Positions 51,765 through 62,391 of a stretch of 64,000 nt of DNA are shown one piece after another. Origin of the DNA: Todiramphus chloris collaris (taxonomy: Eukaryota; Chordata; Aves; Coraciiformes; Alcedinidae); the NCBI GenBank assembly GCA_025345505.1, contig JANVCC010000021.1:31955613-32019612 (forward strand), given 5' to 3'. The notes beneath the pieces are model-generated. The model saw only the letters and a list, made by a program, of their open reading frames with translations, did no database searches and had not been told where the DNA came from. Made by a program: the position numbers and the translations under genes. Position 1 is the first letter of the stretch. Every line of letters begins with the position of its first letter.

Positions 51765-52660
51765 TTAAAATCTTAAAAAGAATCCTTCCCTTCCCCTCCC
51801 TTCTTTCCAGGTTCAGCTTCACTCCTGATTTCTCTACTTCTTTCCCTTCAGTGGCACAGGGGATGGGGAATGGGGAACAGTTCATTACATGTTGTCTCTG
51901 CCTCTCCTTCCTCTTCAGGAGGAAGACTCCTCACACTCCTCACATACTCCGGCATGGGGTCCCTCCCAAGGGAGACACTCCTTCATGAATTTCTCCAGTG
52001 TACTTCTCATAGGCTTCATTAACTGCTCCAGCATGGGTCATTTCCACAGGGTGGAGTCCTTCAAGAACAGATTGCTTCAGCAATCTGAAGGTTAGGTTTG
52101 AAGGTTAGGGTTGCCCCATGGGGTTACAACTCCTGCCAGCAAACCTGTAGCATGGGAGTCCTCTCTTCACAGATCTACAGTTTCTACCAGAAGCCTGATT
52201 CAGCACAGGCTTCCCATTGGGTCACACTCTCCTTTAAGCACCCACCTGCTCTGATGTGGATTCCTCCATGGTCTGCAGGTGGATATCTGCTACAGTGTTA
52301 GGCTTAAGTGTTAACCTCATGGTCTTCATCACAGGCTACAGGGAAATCTCTGCTCTAGTGCCTGGAGCACTTCTTTCCCCTCCTTCTTCACTGACCTTGG
52401 TGTCTGCAAATTTGTTTTTCTCATATATTCTCACTTCTCTCTTCAGTTGCAGTTGAACAGGTCTTTTATTCCCTTCTTAAATATGTTGTCACGGAGGTGC
52501 TACCGCCATCACTGCTTGGTTCAGTCTTGGCCAGCAGTGGCTCCATTTTGGAGCCTATTGGCATTGACTCTAACAGACACAGGGGAAGCTTCAAGCAGCT
52601 TCTCACAGAAGACATCCTGTAGTCCCCCCAGTACCAAATCCTTGACATACAATCCCAATA
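51765..52660 (-). mobile_element. LTR of the 10143-10930 family, left end missing or diverged
   Basis: ATTAAAATCTTAAAAAGAATC leads into CTTCCCTTCCCCTCCCTTC, matching the 10143 LTR from about its position 230 onward. The GC-rich repeated core (GGCATGGGGTCCCTCCCAAG) and a right end of CATACAATCCCAATA follow. Minus-strand sense is supported by ATATTTAAG in that orientation near 52475-52485. The TGTCGTGG-type left end is not recognisable, so this copy is truncated on that side or diverged. Short plus-strand open frames here are repeat-derived. Confidence 0.82.
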
Positions 52661-52917
52661 GAAAAGGAGAACAAGAGAAACAAGCATAATACAGGCTTTT
52701 CTTTAGAATCCTACCAATTTCTTTTAATCAGGTTTCTTCAAAGGAAGTTTGTCCTTGGGGGAAGCAGAACCATGTGGTAGGAGGCTTTCTTTCATAAAAC
52801 TCACTATGCTTACTTGTATCATTTTACACTATCCTCACCCTAAATTCTGACTGTTACTCCCCAGTTACTCTTTTCATGACCTCTAAATTTTATTCGTAAC
52901 TCATTAGTAGCAGAAAA

Positions 52918-53644
52918 GAACAACCCCACAAACCAGTATAGGTTGGGGACTGACCTGTTGGAAAGCAGCGTAGGGGAAAGGGACCTGAGGGTCCTGATGG
53001 ACAGCAGGATGACCATGAGCCAGCAATGTGCCCTCATGGCCAAGAAGGCCAATAGCATCCTGGGGTGTATTAGAAAGGGTGTGGTTATTAGGTTGAGAAA
53101 GGTTCTTCTCCCCCTCTACTCTGCCCTGGTGAGACCTCATCTGGAATATTGTGTCCAGTTCTGGGCCTCTCAGTTCAAGGACAGGGAACTGCTTGAAAGA
53201 GTCCAGCACAGAGTCACAAAGATGATGGAGTGGAACATCTCCCTTATGATGAAATGCTGAGGGAGCTGGGTCTCTTTAGCTTGGAGAAGAGGAGACTGAG
53301 GGGTGACTTCATTAATGTCTATAAATATGTGAAGAGCAAGTGTCAAGAGGATGGAGCCAGGCTCTTCTCTGTTATGTCCAATGATAGGACAAGGGACAAT
53401 GGGTGCAAGCTGGAACATAGGACATTCCATGTAAATGTAAGCAGAAACTTTTTCACAGCACGGCTGACAGAGCACTGGAACAGGCTGCCCAGGAAGGTTG
53501 TGGAGTCTCCTTCTCTGGAGACATTCAAATCCCAGCTGGACATGTTCCTGTGTGACTTGATCTAGGTGATCCTGCTCTGGCAGGGGGTTGGACTAGATGA
53601 CCTCTTGAGGTCCCTTCCAACCCCTAACATTCTGTGATTCTGTG
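52918..53644 (+). mobile_element. CR1 LINE 3' half, comparatively well preserved
   Basis: A 5'-truncated copy of about 730 bp. Two overlapping frames, 52943-53260 (105 codons; [33 protein letters not shown]) and 53230-53565 (111 codons; [32 protein letters not shown]), are parts of one ORF2 C-terminal region joined by a frameshift near 53221-53235. The second ends at its natural stop, then the 3'UTR GGTGATCCTGCTCTGGCAGG and the tail CATTCTGTGATTCTGTGA. It lacks endonuclease and RT. Clean frames suggest it is among the younger CR1s here. Confidence 0.95.
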
Positions 53645-54044
53645 AAAACATCCCTAATCAACAACTAAGTATGGAGATGTTTCAAAAATCTAGCTGAATG
53701 TGTTACCCTTCTAGCAATATGTTATCCTTCACTAGATATTCATCCTGCTGCTGTAACCCTCTGAAGTATAGTATTTAACAACTTTTTTTCTTCTTTCTCA
53801 TCCCTTCCTTGCCAATTATCACAGCTTTTCCTAAAAAATTTAATTTTCAAATTATTTTGACACCATGTGCTTTCTTACACTTTGGAGACAATGAAGTTCC
53901 AAGTTTCTTTCTGCATGGTGTATCAGTTCACACTACATGAAAACTCAGGAAATCATTTGCATTTATCTTGATAAAAGCAAGAACTTAATCTTGTCTGCCT
54001 GCATATACTGAACTAATTAAAACTAACTATTAGAAGGAAACTGA

Positions 54045-54111
54045 ATAGAATGTTAAGTATGGACTTGATGATCTTAGAGGTCTTTCCAACCTTAATGATT
54101 CTATGATGTGA
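54045..54111 (+). mobile_element. Minimal CR1 3' end fragment
   Basis: GGACTTGATGATCTTAGAGG, CTTTCCAACCTTAATG and ATTCTATGATG match the last bases of CR1. Under 70 bp. Confidence 0.8.
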
Positions 54112-54403
54112 TAAGGTGCTATCATAGAGAACACTAACAAGAAAAGGGAGTGAGTGTTATTATGGGGGTAATAATGGGTGATTTTTTTATGGGGAAAAGT
54201 CTCACAAAGTAGACACAGATGTTCAAGCCTCAAGAGGCTTGAAGCAGCTAACTCAGTAAGAAAGTCAGTAGGTTGTAGGACATGCTGGAAAAGAGCACAG
54301 AGAAAGCGATCCTATTGTAGATAGCTGTGGGATGAATTTGTATGGGGAAGGAGGATATTATGGGAAAACCAGTAAATTGTAGCTCATGTTCATAGATATT
54401 AAG

Positions 54404-54451
54404 CTTTTCTTCTTCTCCTTCTCCTTCTTCTCCTTCTTCTTCTTTTTCCTT
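54404..54451. repeat. (TTC/TCC)n polypyrimidine tract
   Basis: Mixed CTT and CTCC triplets over about 48 bp, all pyrimidine on the plus strand. The antisense open frame there (Glu/Gly-rich) is an artefact of this tract. Confidence 0.9.
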
Positions 54452-55202
54452 TATTTTATATTCCATTAACCTTGGATGAACCAGTAAATTAGTTTTTACT
54501 TTGCAGGAGAAAGTTTTTGCCATTCACAATCAACTACTAACATCAGTGTTAAAGAATTCACATATGCCAAGCTCTGCTATGCTTGTCATATTAGTAGGGA
54601 CTCGGTGCAGAGATCCAGCCCACAAGTTCTGGAATGGTATACTGGTATCCAAAGAGGAATGAAGTGACATCAAATCTTTCCCAAAGGACTGTAATTTAAA
54701 GGAACTGAATGATCCTACTGTTGTATGTGTAGAGAAACTGGGATATGCTAATGGTCATTTCCTTTCTAGTACCACCTCAAACAGTACACTTGCCCCTGCC
54801 ATGCTGAACAGCAGCTGCCAAAATCAATGTACCTTTTCAGTCACTGAAAAAAAGCTCTGCCTTGAGCCAGTGTACAAAACAACGGACCAATAAAGTCAGC
54901 AGCAATAAGAAGCTTAAAAACAACAGTGAGGTACTGTTGTGCTGTACTGCAACTCTTTTCAGGTCTCTGTGACATGATGGGCACATTTTTGAAATACAGA
55001 TAATTCAGAAATCATGCAAAGACTCCAACTGACTTGGGTGCCCAAGTACTCCCTCTCACTAGTAAGAACATCAGCCTCCTGATTCACAGAACAATGTTAT
55101 TGTCCTCTAATCAAGATTTTTACTATACCCCATGACAAGACAATTTAAAACACATGCAAGTCTACATAAAAGTTCTAATTGCTATAATCAAAAACAAAAT
55201 TT

Positions 55203-55290
55203 AAAAAAAAAAAAACTTTAACTAAAAAAAAAAGGATCAAAAAAAAAAAAAAAAAAAAAAAAAGAAAAAGCACACACACCCCCACAAAAA
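55203..55290. repeat. A-rich low-complexity tract
   Basis: Several A runs, the longest more than 20 bp, broken by CTTTAACT, GGATC and CACACACACCCCC. No upstream poly(A) signal. Confidence 0.85.
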
Positions 55291-55844
55291 AAATAAAATC
55301 CCAAATGAAAACCACCACTGTTTTTAAAGAGAAACTACAGCTTTTTATATTAACATTTTACTTACTCTGGCATTCTTTTTGTACTTTGCAGAGTAAAAAT
55401 TATTGAGGATTACTTTATTCATGGAACACTATATACTACAAATGAAACTTCAAAAGAATAGCCCTCTGTAGAAGATCATATTGTAATGCCTGTAAATACA
55501 TTGCTACAGTCTAAGATTTTTGTACCTATATCTTCATTTTACAGGCAAGGTTGATAATGACTATGCATAAAATATATTTTATTTGGATTTGTAGCAAGCC
55601 TTTGATCAAGTTTTACATGACAGGCCTCAGCTTAAAACTACAAGCTTCAGAGATCCAGATTAAGACACAGAAAAGGATAAAGAACTAGTTAAAAAATAGA
55701 CTAGTGATTATGTGGTGGAAAAAAATACTTTACTGTGGTTTTATGTGGCTCAGTGTTCACATCTCAAAGTGTTAACATCTGCAGAATGTGTGAGGTAAGT
55801 AACAACATCTAACTGCCCATAAATGCAAGGATGACACAGAGTAA

Positions 55845-56102
55845 ATGGAGAGGTGGATGGCAGCTTTCCACCAGGTGCTAGTGAGAGAGGACCTCAGCTA
55901 CAACCCCCGCAAGAAGCTCAAGAAGCACAGCCACCTTTTCTCAGGGGTCATTTGGGTGCCACGGGCCCACTGCTTCACTCAGGGCTGCCAGCAAGTACAC
56001 TGGACAACCTCAGTTTATGAGTGGACACCAGATTACCAGTATGAAAAGCTGTTACCTCTGTATGTGCTTAAACCATTTGGTTTCCTGCTCACTTTCTCAT
56101 GA
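55845..56102 (+). other. Unassigned GC-richer open frame, 85 codons
   Basis: The translation begins MERWMAAFHQVLVREDLSY and has a mixed, protein-like composition (basic stretch RKKLKKHSH, several Trp and Tyr), unlike the low-complexity products of nearby frames. The frame carries a TAA just before its ATG, so it is not clearly open upstream. I do not recognise the family. It could be a decayed exon or retrocopy remnant, an unannotated repeat, or chance. No splice sites are convincingly placed. Confidence 0.25.
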
Positions 56103-56280
56103 TCTGTATCATTGACACAGCCACTAGTGCTCTGCTGTGGGGCATGGAGAGAGATAAGTCATGTCATTGAATTACCTCTCCTGGGTAAATATTCTGTAGT
56201 GAGATTGGATAAACTCTGTTGGTTTATGGCACAGAAAAAAACAAATCAAAACAAAACAATACAAACAAAACCAAAACAAT

Positions 56281-57094
56281 TGTCCTGGTTTGAGTGAAAA
56301 CAGAACTAATTCTGTTCAGTAATTTTACTTTTCAGCTCAGTTCTTTTAATTAACTGCACTTTCTGAAGTTAGCAGCCTGTTTTCACAGACAGTGTCTGCT
56401 TCTAGCAGTGATAACACCTCATGTTTGGAGTTACTACCAACGATTGGTATGCAGACCAAGGCCACTGCTGGGTCTTGTGTACCACATTGGGGAGTGCAGA
56501 AAGTTAAAGGCTGCACCTTCAGGGAGCAGCGGACAGGACGAGTAACTCTAAACTGACCAACAAGGTATTCCATCCCATATACACCATATTCGGTCTAGAG
56601 CTGAGGGACTCAAAGGGTCTCTGGGCTCTTCTCTCCCCTCTTGGACTGCTTTGCCAGCTTTTGCTTGTCTTGGCTCGGGTCCTCTTTTGGTTCCTTCCTT
56701 GGAGCACCCAAGGAGGACTCTGTCCTTTCTGCCTTCGATCCCGATCTGTGTGTTCCTGAACCCAGTACCAGAATCCAGCTCCTGAACACAGCTCCCGTCT
56801 GCTGCGGGTCCTAGTCTGGGACTCCCCCAGTGCCTGCTCCACAGCATCAGTGGTGACGGTGATGTAATTACCATCAGGGGGGTTGGGTTCAATACGGGTT
56901 TTGTATATATTTGTACATATTCCATTTTTTATAATTATTAATTTCATTTTCATTAAAGCTGTTCTAGTTTCCTTTTCTAATTGCTAAGTCTCTCTCCCTT
57001 ATTCCCTTTCTCTTTCCCCTTTGGAGAGGGAGCGGGGTTAACAGAGAGAGTCTGTTATAGGTCTAAGGGGCTGCCCTGACCCTAAACCGTGACA
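56281..57094 (+). mobile_element. Solo LTR, TGTCCTGGTTTGAG family, 5-bp TSD
   Basis: An 814-bp element with ends TGTCCTGGTTTGAG and CTAAACCGTGACA and a perfect duplication ACAAT at 56276-56280 and 57095-57099. Plus-strand sense fits the family start TGTCCTGG, a poly(A) signal-like ATTAAA at 56952-56957 and the pyrimidine-rich U5. Minus-strand frames of 125-144 codons (56519-56953) read antisense through the GC-rich R region and are not considered genes. No ERV internal sequence. A second copy in opposite orientation begins 466 bp further on. Confidence 0.94.
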
Positions 57095-57559
57095 ACAATA
57101 AATTTATATCAAAGTCTACAAGCCTTTAAAAATATTTATATTTGTTCTACAGAAGAAAACAGTTCTGAGTTTCTCGTGTTCACTTACGTGCATTGCTTCA
57201 ATGCAAATTAAGTTCATAAAACCAAATGGAAAAATGTAATTAGATGAGATCAATTTTAGAAAGGTTTAGTTCTTTCACCTTTCATTGATTTAATATGTGG
57301 GTACATATTTCTTCATAACAAAAATTAAAATTCTTGTGTAATGTATATGTACTTAAGCACTAATCAAAGAGATTAACATAGCAACTTGAGCCTAAAAATT
57401 TGTGCTCTATTTCATATGTGTGTAAAACACTTATGTCACATATATTTCAACATTTCAAAGATGAAATACTTTTATGTTACCATTCTGGTAGAAAAAATAA
57501 CATTCATTTAATGATGTTAAGGTTTGCAACAGGGCCTGAATGCTTTAGAGGTAAGCATG

Positions 57560-58301
57560 TGTCAAGATTTAGGGTCAGGGAAGCCCACTAGACCTGTAAC
57601 AGATGTTCTCTGTTAACCCCCCTCCATCTTCAAATGGGAAGGAAAAGGGAATAAGGGAGAGAGACTTAGCGATTAGAAAAGGAAACTACAACAGCTTTAA
57701 CGGAAATAATAATATAATGAAAAGAATAAAATTGAATATATACAAATATATACAAAACCAGTATCAAACCCAACCCTCTCCTGATGGCAACAACCTCACT
57801 GTCACCAGTGACGTTGTGTAGCAGGGACTGAGAAAGTCTCAGACTGGACTCAGCAGCAGATGGGAATGAGATTCAGGAGCTGGATTCTGGAACTGGATTC
57901 AGGAACACATGGATTGGGATCAAAGGCAGAACAGACGGATACCATCTCAGATGCCAGCCATTGAAGAAGAGAGCTTGACTCTTGTGATCCCTCAGCTTTA
58001 TACCAAATATGACATATATGGGGTGGAATCCCTCGTTGGTCAGTTTAGGGTGTCCTGTCCTGGCTGCTCCTACACACAGGTGTGGCCTTTTACTTTCTGC
58101 ACCCCAGAAGGTGGTACACAAGATTTAACCATGACCCTGGTCTGAACACCAGTCCTTGGCAGTAACTGTAAAGATCAAGAGTTCTCACTGCTATAAACAG
58201 ACACTGCCTGTGAAAACATGCTAACTTGAGAAAGCACAGATACTTAGCTGAAACATAACATCACCATACAGATTTGCTCTGTTCTAACTCAAACTGGGAC
58301 A
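57560..58301 (-). mobile_element. Solo LTR, same family, opposite orientation, 5-bp TSD
   Basis: A 742-bp reverse-oriented copy of the 56281-57094 family. Its left end TGTCAAGATTTAGGG corresponds to the sense 3' end, and its right end CTCAAACTGGGACA is the reverse complement of TGTCC(C)AGTTTGAG. A perfect duplication GCATG lies at 57555-57559 and 58302-58306. Minus-strand TATAAA at 57997-58002 follows a decayed CRE-like ATGACATAT. The frame at 57909-58145 is antisense and repeat-derived. Confidence 0.94.
57997..58012 (-). promoter_or_regulatory. TATA box and decayed CRE of the LTR
   Basis: On the minus strand, TATGTCATATTTGG precedes TATAAA. The position corresponds to the CRE-TATA pair in the LTR at 546-1014, with the central CpG of TGACGTCA lost. 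Confidence 0.45.
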
Positions 58302-58306
58302 GCATG

Positions 58307-58720
58307 TCCAAAGATTAGACAAAAGCTAATTTCTACCTGGAAAATGGGATCAAAATTAGCCAGTGTGGTAGCACTGCAGTAGTGATTAGACAGAGTGGTT
58401 GGGAAGGTGACTTGTATTTTTACTGGTTTGGGCTGCGACCGTTATACCTTCACAGCTCCTTTAGGACTACACAAAGTACTGACCTTAATACACTTCCTTT
58501 TAAGTTTTATCCAGATGAAAGACTTTAAGAGACATAAAAAGTGAGAATGGGAATTTTGATGTTCCTGATTTCAGGTACAAAAACATTTTTTAAGTATCTG
58601 AATTTTTGTAAATTTTGTTGTCTCATATTACTGTTTGGGGTTTTTTTTTGGTTTTTTTTTTCCCCATAAAAGGACTTTCTTCCTTTACTCTTCTGGAATT
58701 AACTAAATAAAAATAAATAG
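58307..58720. other. Short unique spacer with T/G-rich tract
   Basis: No gene. A TTTTGG/T-run tract lies near 58628-58662. Confidence 0.5.
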
Positions 58721-60063
58721 GATAGAATGGTTTAGGTTGGAAAAGACCCTTAAGATTACTAAAACCAACCATTTACCCAGCACTGCGAAGTCCAACACTA
58801 AACAATGTCACTAAGCACCACATCTAAACATCTTTTAAATACCTCCAGGGATGGTGACTCCACCACTTCCCTGGGCAGCCTGTTCCAATGCTAACCCCTT
58901 CTGTGAAGAAATTTTTCCTAGTATCCAATCTAACCTGCCCTGGCAAACTTGAAGATATTTCCTCTTTTTCTATCACCTGTTACTCAGGAGAAAAAAATGA
59001 CCTCCACCTTGCTACATACAAACTCCTTTCAGGTGTTGTAGGGAGCCATAAGGTCTCTCCTGAACCTCCTTTTCTCCAGACTAAACAACCGTTGTTCCCT
59101 CAGCTGGTCCTCATGAGATGTGCTGTAGGCCCTTCACCAGCTTTGTTGTCCCTCTTTGGACGTGCCCCAGCACCTCAATGTCCTTGTAGTGAGGGGCCCA
59201 AAACTGAACACGGTATTAGAGGTGTGGCCTCACCAGCGCTGAGTACAGGGGAACGATGACTTCCCTAGTCCTGTTTGCCACACTGTTTCTGATACAAGCC
59301 AGGCTGTTATTGACCTTCTTGGCCATCTGGGCACACTGCTGGCTCATGTTCAGCTGTCTGTTAAACAATACCCCCAGGTCCCTTTCTGCCAGGCAGCTTT
59401 CCAGCCACTCTTTCCCAAGCCTGCAGCACTGCATGGGGTTGTTGTGAACCCATTGCAGAGCCCACACTAAGGTCTTGGCTTTCTTCCAAAGGTCATGAAC
59501 TCTCCTTTTCTTCCTGAGAAGGAAGAATGTCTGTTCCTGAATCTTTAAGATTTCCTTCTTGGTGACTGTCCAGCCTTTCTGGACAACTTTGCTCTTCAGG
59601 ACTGACTCCCAAGGGACTCTGTCAACTCATCTCCTGAACAGGTTGAAGTCTGCCCTCCAGAAGTCTAAGATGGCAGTTCTGCTGACCCCCTCATTACTTC
59701 TCCAATAGTTGAAAACTATGATTTCATGATCACTATGCCCAAGATGGCCTCCAGCCTTCACATCAACCACAAATCCTTCTCTGTGAGCAACAGGTCCAGC
59801 AGGGTGCCTTTCATAGGTGACAGCTGTGACAGGAAGTTATCATTCACACAGTTCAGAAGCCCCCTGCACTGTTTCTTTGCTGCTGTATTTTATTTCCAGT
59901 GGACATCTGGTGAGGTGAAGTCCCCCACAAGAACGAGGGCTAGCAATTGTGAGAATTCTCCCAGTTGCTTATAAAATGTTTCATCTGCCTCTTCATCCTG
60001 GTTAGGTGGTCTGTAACAGACTCCCATCATATCTGCTTGTAAAAGCTTGACTACTGATGTCTC
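58721..60063 (-). mobile_element. CR1 LINE with endonuclease joined to C-terminus; RT domain deleted
   Basis: The minus strand reads, 5' to 3', ORF2 apurinic-type endonuclease sequence: ADMMGVCYRPPNQDEE (about 60050-59990), LVLVGDF (59917-59934) and GHSDHEI (59721-59740), two of the catalytic blocks of EEP-fold nucleases. The linker region ([31 protein letters not shown]) follows. At about 59456-59475 it passes straight to [17 protein letters not shown] and LVRPHL, which in CR1 lie after the reverse transcriptase. All RT motifs A-E are absent. The 3'UTR and tail remnant (GATAGAATGGTTTAGG on plus) close the element. Stops (after HWK) and frameshifts make it inactive. Confidence 0.9.
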
Positions 60064-60071
60064 AAACCTTG

Positions 60072-60640
60072 TGTGGTGATAAGATATGAACAGAGAATGA
60101 GCAAGGGAGAAGGTGCCAGTGGTCTTTAATGACCCTCAATGGCTCTCCCATCCTCCCCTGGCTCCTCACAAATAAACTAACAATAGGAAGAGGTAAATTT
60201 TGTGCAGGCAGGAGGTGTCTTTTCCCTGAGTCAGTTTCTTCTGCTAACCACAGTGACTGCACCAAAGGGAGGTCTATAGTGGACACTGCACCAGAAGAGG
60301 CTCATGCAAATTAGCACTGTCAGTCTACACTTCCTACGGAAATTGGGGATGCCACCCATATCCCAAGAGTATAAAGAGACAATAAAATATTGATCTGAGT
60401 GCACCCACCACCAAAGAACTCAAGATCTGGACTGATCCTGTGAGACGTCGCTGGATCCAAGGATGATGACATCTTTCTTTTTATCTTACTCTCTCTCCCC
60501 TTATCTTTTCCTTTCCTCCTCTTTCTACTCATTTTTCCTTTCTTCTCCTTGATACTTAGTTGTGCCTTAAAGTAATTAATAAGAAAATAACCTCTATTGT
60601 CAAAACACCTTTACCTACATTGAATCAGGGGGGAGGGAGG
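60072..60640 (+). mobile_element. Probable LTR, boundaries uncertain
   Basis: TGTGGTGATAAGATATG could be the left end. TATAAAGAG at 60370-60375, CTGGATCCAAGGATGATGAC and a long pyrimidine tract (60470-60550) resemble an avian ERVL-type LTR from memory. I could not find matching ends or a target duplication, so limits are approximate and orientation rests on the TATA box. Confidence 0.5.
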
Positions 60641-60705
60641 CAGAGGTTAAATGGTTTACTGGGAAGATATGTGTCAAGGGCAATGCACACAGCTAGCTCA
60701 ACATT

Positions 60706-61231
60706 TGTTATGTCTACCAAAGCAGAATGAGAGAATATGGAGTTACTGATTACGGGCAAAGCCTCGAACAGGGTCCTTGTTCTCGAACATAAAAGCAACA
60801 TAAACCAGCCTAAACCAGCCTTGAGTTTGAACTCGGGTCAGGGACATAAAGAGCATGCTCAGAAAAGTGAGGTGAGAAGTTTAGAATGAGGAAGACTCTT
60901 TACTTCATCTAAGGAAGACTCTTACTTCATCCCAGAGACCCCTACCCAGGACCACCAGACGACACTGCGCAAGCAAGCACAACGCAGATGCAAATGACTT
61001 TTGGGTTCATTATAATATGAAGCGAGGCTAGGTGGGGCTAGGTAATGAATATGTATAGGCCTATTGTGAAACTTAATGAATATGGAACATGTAACACAAT
61101 ATATGCTAAGCTGAAAGAGCTGGGGGCACGCATGACTTTGAAGGAATTATCCCCTATGCATCCCAGCACTGGAATAAACATACCTATTTTACTGCTTATT
61201 ACAGTAGTGGAGTTTTTCCAACTTATCAACA
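60706..61231 (+). mobile_element. Probable solo LTR, TGTT...AACA, near-perfect TSD
   Basis: A 526-bp segment beginning TGTTATGTCTACC and ending ACTTATCAACA, with terminal TGTT/AACA inverted repeats. The flanking pentamers are ACATT (60701-60705) and CCATT (61232-61236). AATAAA at 61173-61178 lies near the 3' end and an AT-rich TATA-like block near 61008-61018. The layout suits an ERV1-type LTR, but the family is not identified with certainty. Confidence 0.62.
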
Positions 61232-61236
61232 CCATT

Positions 61237-62391
61237 TATTAATTGTTCTTACAAAAACCAGTAAATTGTTTTGTACTGTTCCTCTGAGTCCTTGTTGTGA
61301 CTCTGCCTCCTCTTCAGCCCTGCCGTGCTTCAAATCTAGTTTAAGGCTCTTTCATTTGTTGCCATTACCCCCAATCCCTTAAGTCACTGTGTTCAGAGGG
61401 GATAGGGAATCATCCATATCATGCATACGGATATGTTCTAGGGAAGCCTGAGTGTGATTCCAGTAGTCTCTCTCTCTCGAACTCCCTGATACTTCTCAAT
61501 CTACCCACCTCCTCCCAGAGTTCTGTCACTAAGTGAAAGAATTTCTCTACCCAGGCGTATCTCTCCCAGGGGTGCTCAGTGTTGCTGTCCAATACAAGTA
61601 ATAGCCAGGCTCTGCCTGCAGCCTGACACCTGGGTGGATGTATGTTCTCACCAGAGCTCTGTCTGGGCTGTTGCATCAGGCATGGTGAGTGCAGAGCTTA
61701 GAACAGCTATGAACTTTCTCTGGGTGGATACTATCACTCCCTGGTTGAGTTTCAGTGCCCTTCCTGCACACTCTGCCATATGAACGGCCATGCAAACTGC
61801 CAAGTCACACCCTTACTGATGTGCCACTCCCTGTTTGCCCACCTTGGTTGCTAGTGCTCCCGGTCACTAGTGTTCCATTCTTTTATATGTTGGCTTCTTT
61901 AATATAGGTGGGGCTTGGCTGCTTTTCCTCCTGGCCCTGCCCAGGTCTCATCAGTCACTGTCGCACAAGCTGAGGACTCCTGGCACTTCTCCTGGTTCCC
62001 CCCAAGGTTCTCCTGATTCAGGAAAGCCCCCTGTAGACCACACTGGAGAGCTCCACTGCAGATCATGCCAGCACTGGAGTTACTCGCTTTGGTAGATTGA
62101 GTTTAGTACCTTCAGTCAGCCTTATCAGGATTGTTTAGTGGATTTTTTTTAACATTATTTGTTAACTTTGTTTAAATTTTCCAGCTCAAATAAATGATAA
62201 GCCCAGGAATAAAGACTGACTACAAATCTTTCTAGATATCTACCAATTTATCAGAAAAAAATATGTTCATGCATATTATGTAGCTCATACACAACATCCC
62301 TCATACAGCCAAGAGGGTGTGCAATCTGATGCCTACAGATAGCCTGTTCATTCACAGCAAACCTTTTGCACCCTAAAAACCATATACACGT
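61237..62391. other. Unassigned moderately GC-rich DNA
   Basis: No transposon end or gene recognised. Composition is richer in C/T than the unique DNA elsewhere, so it may be ERV- or LTR-derived. The minus frame 61419-61676 (85 codons) has no domain I recognise. Confidence 0.4.

Larger units (their letters stand above)
53645..56275. other. Mostly unique DNA with simple tracts
   Basis: Contains a 60-bp CR1 tail fragment, a pyrimidine triplet tract and an A-rich tract (separate entries), plus one GC-richer open frame at 55845-56102. Otherwise no gene recognised. Confidence 0.5.

Noticed and set aside
56519-56953. 144- and 125-codon minus frames as genes
   Set aside because: They are antisense to the LTR at 56281-57094 and exist because its R region is GC-rich and stop-poor.
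59726-59974. Plus-strand 82-codon frame as a gene
   Set aside because: It is antisense to CR1 endonuclease sequence that reads coherently on the minus strand.
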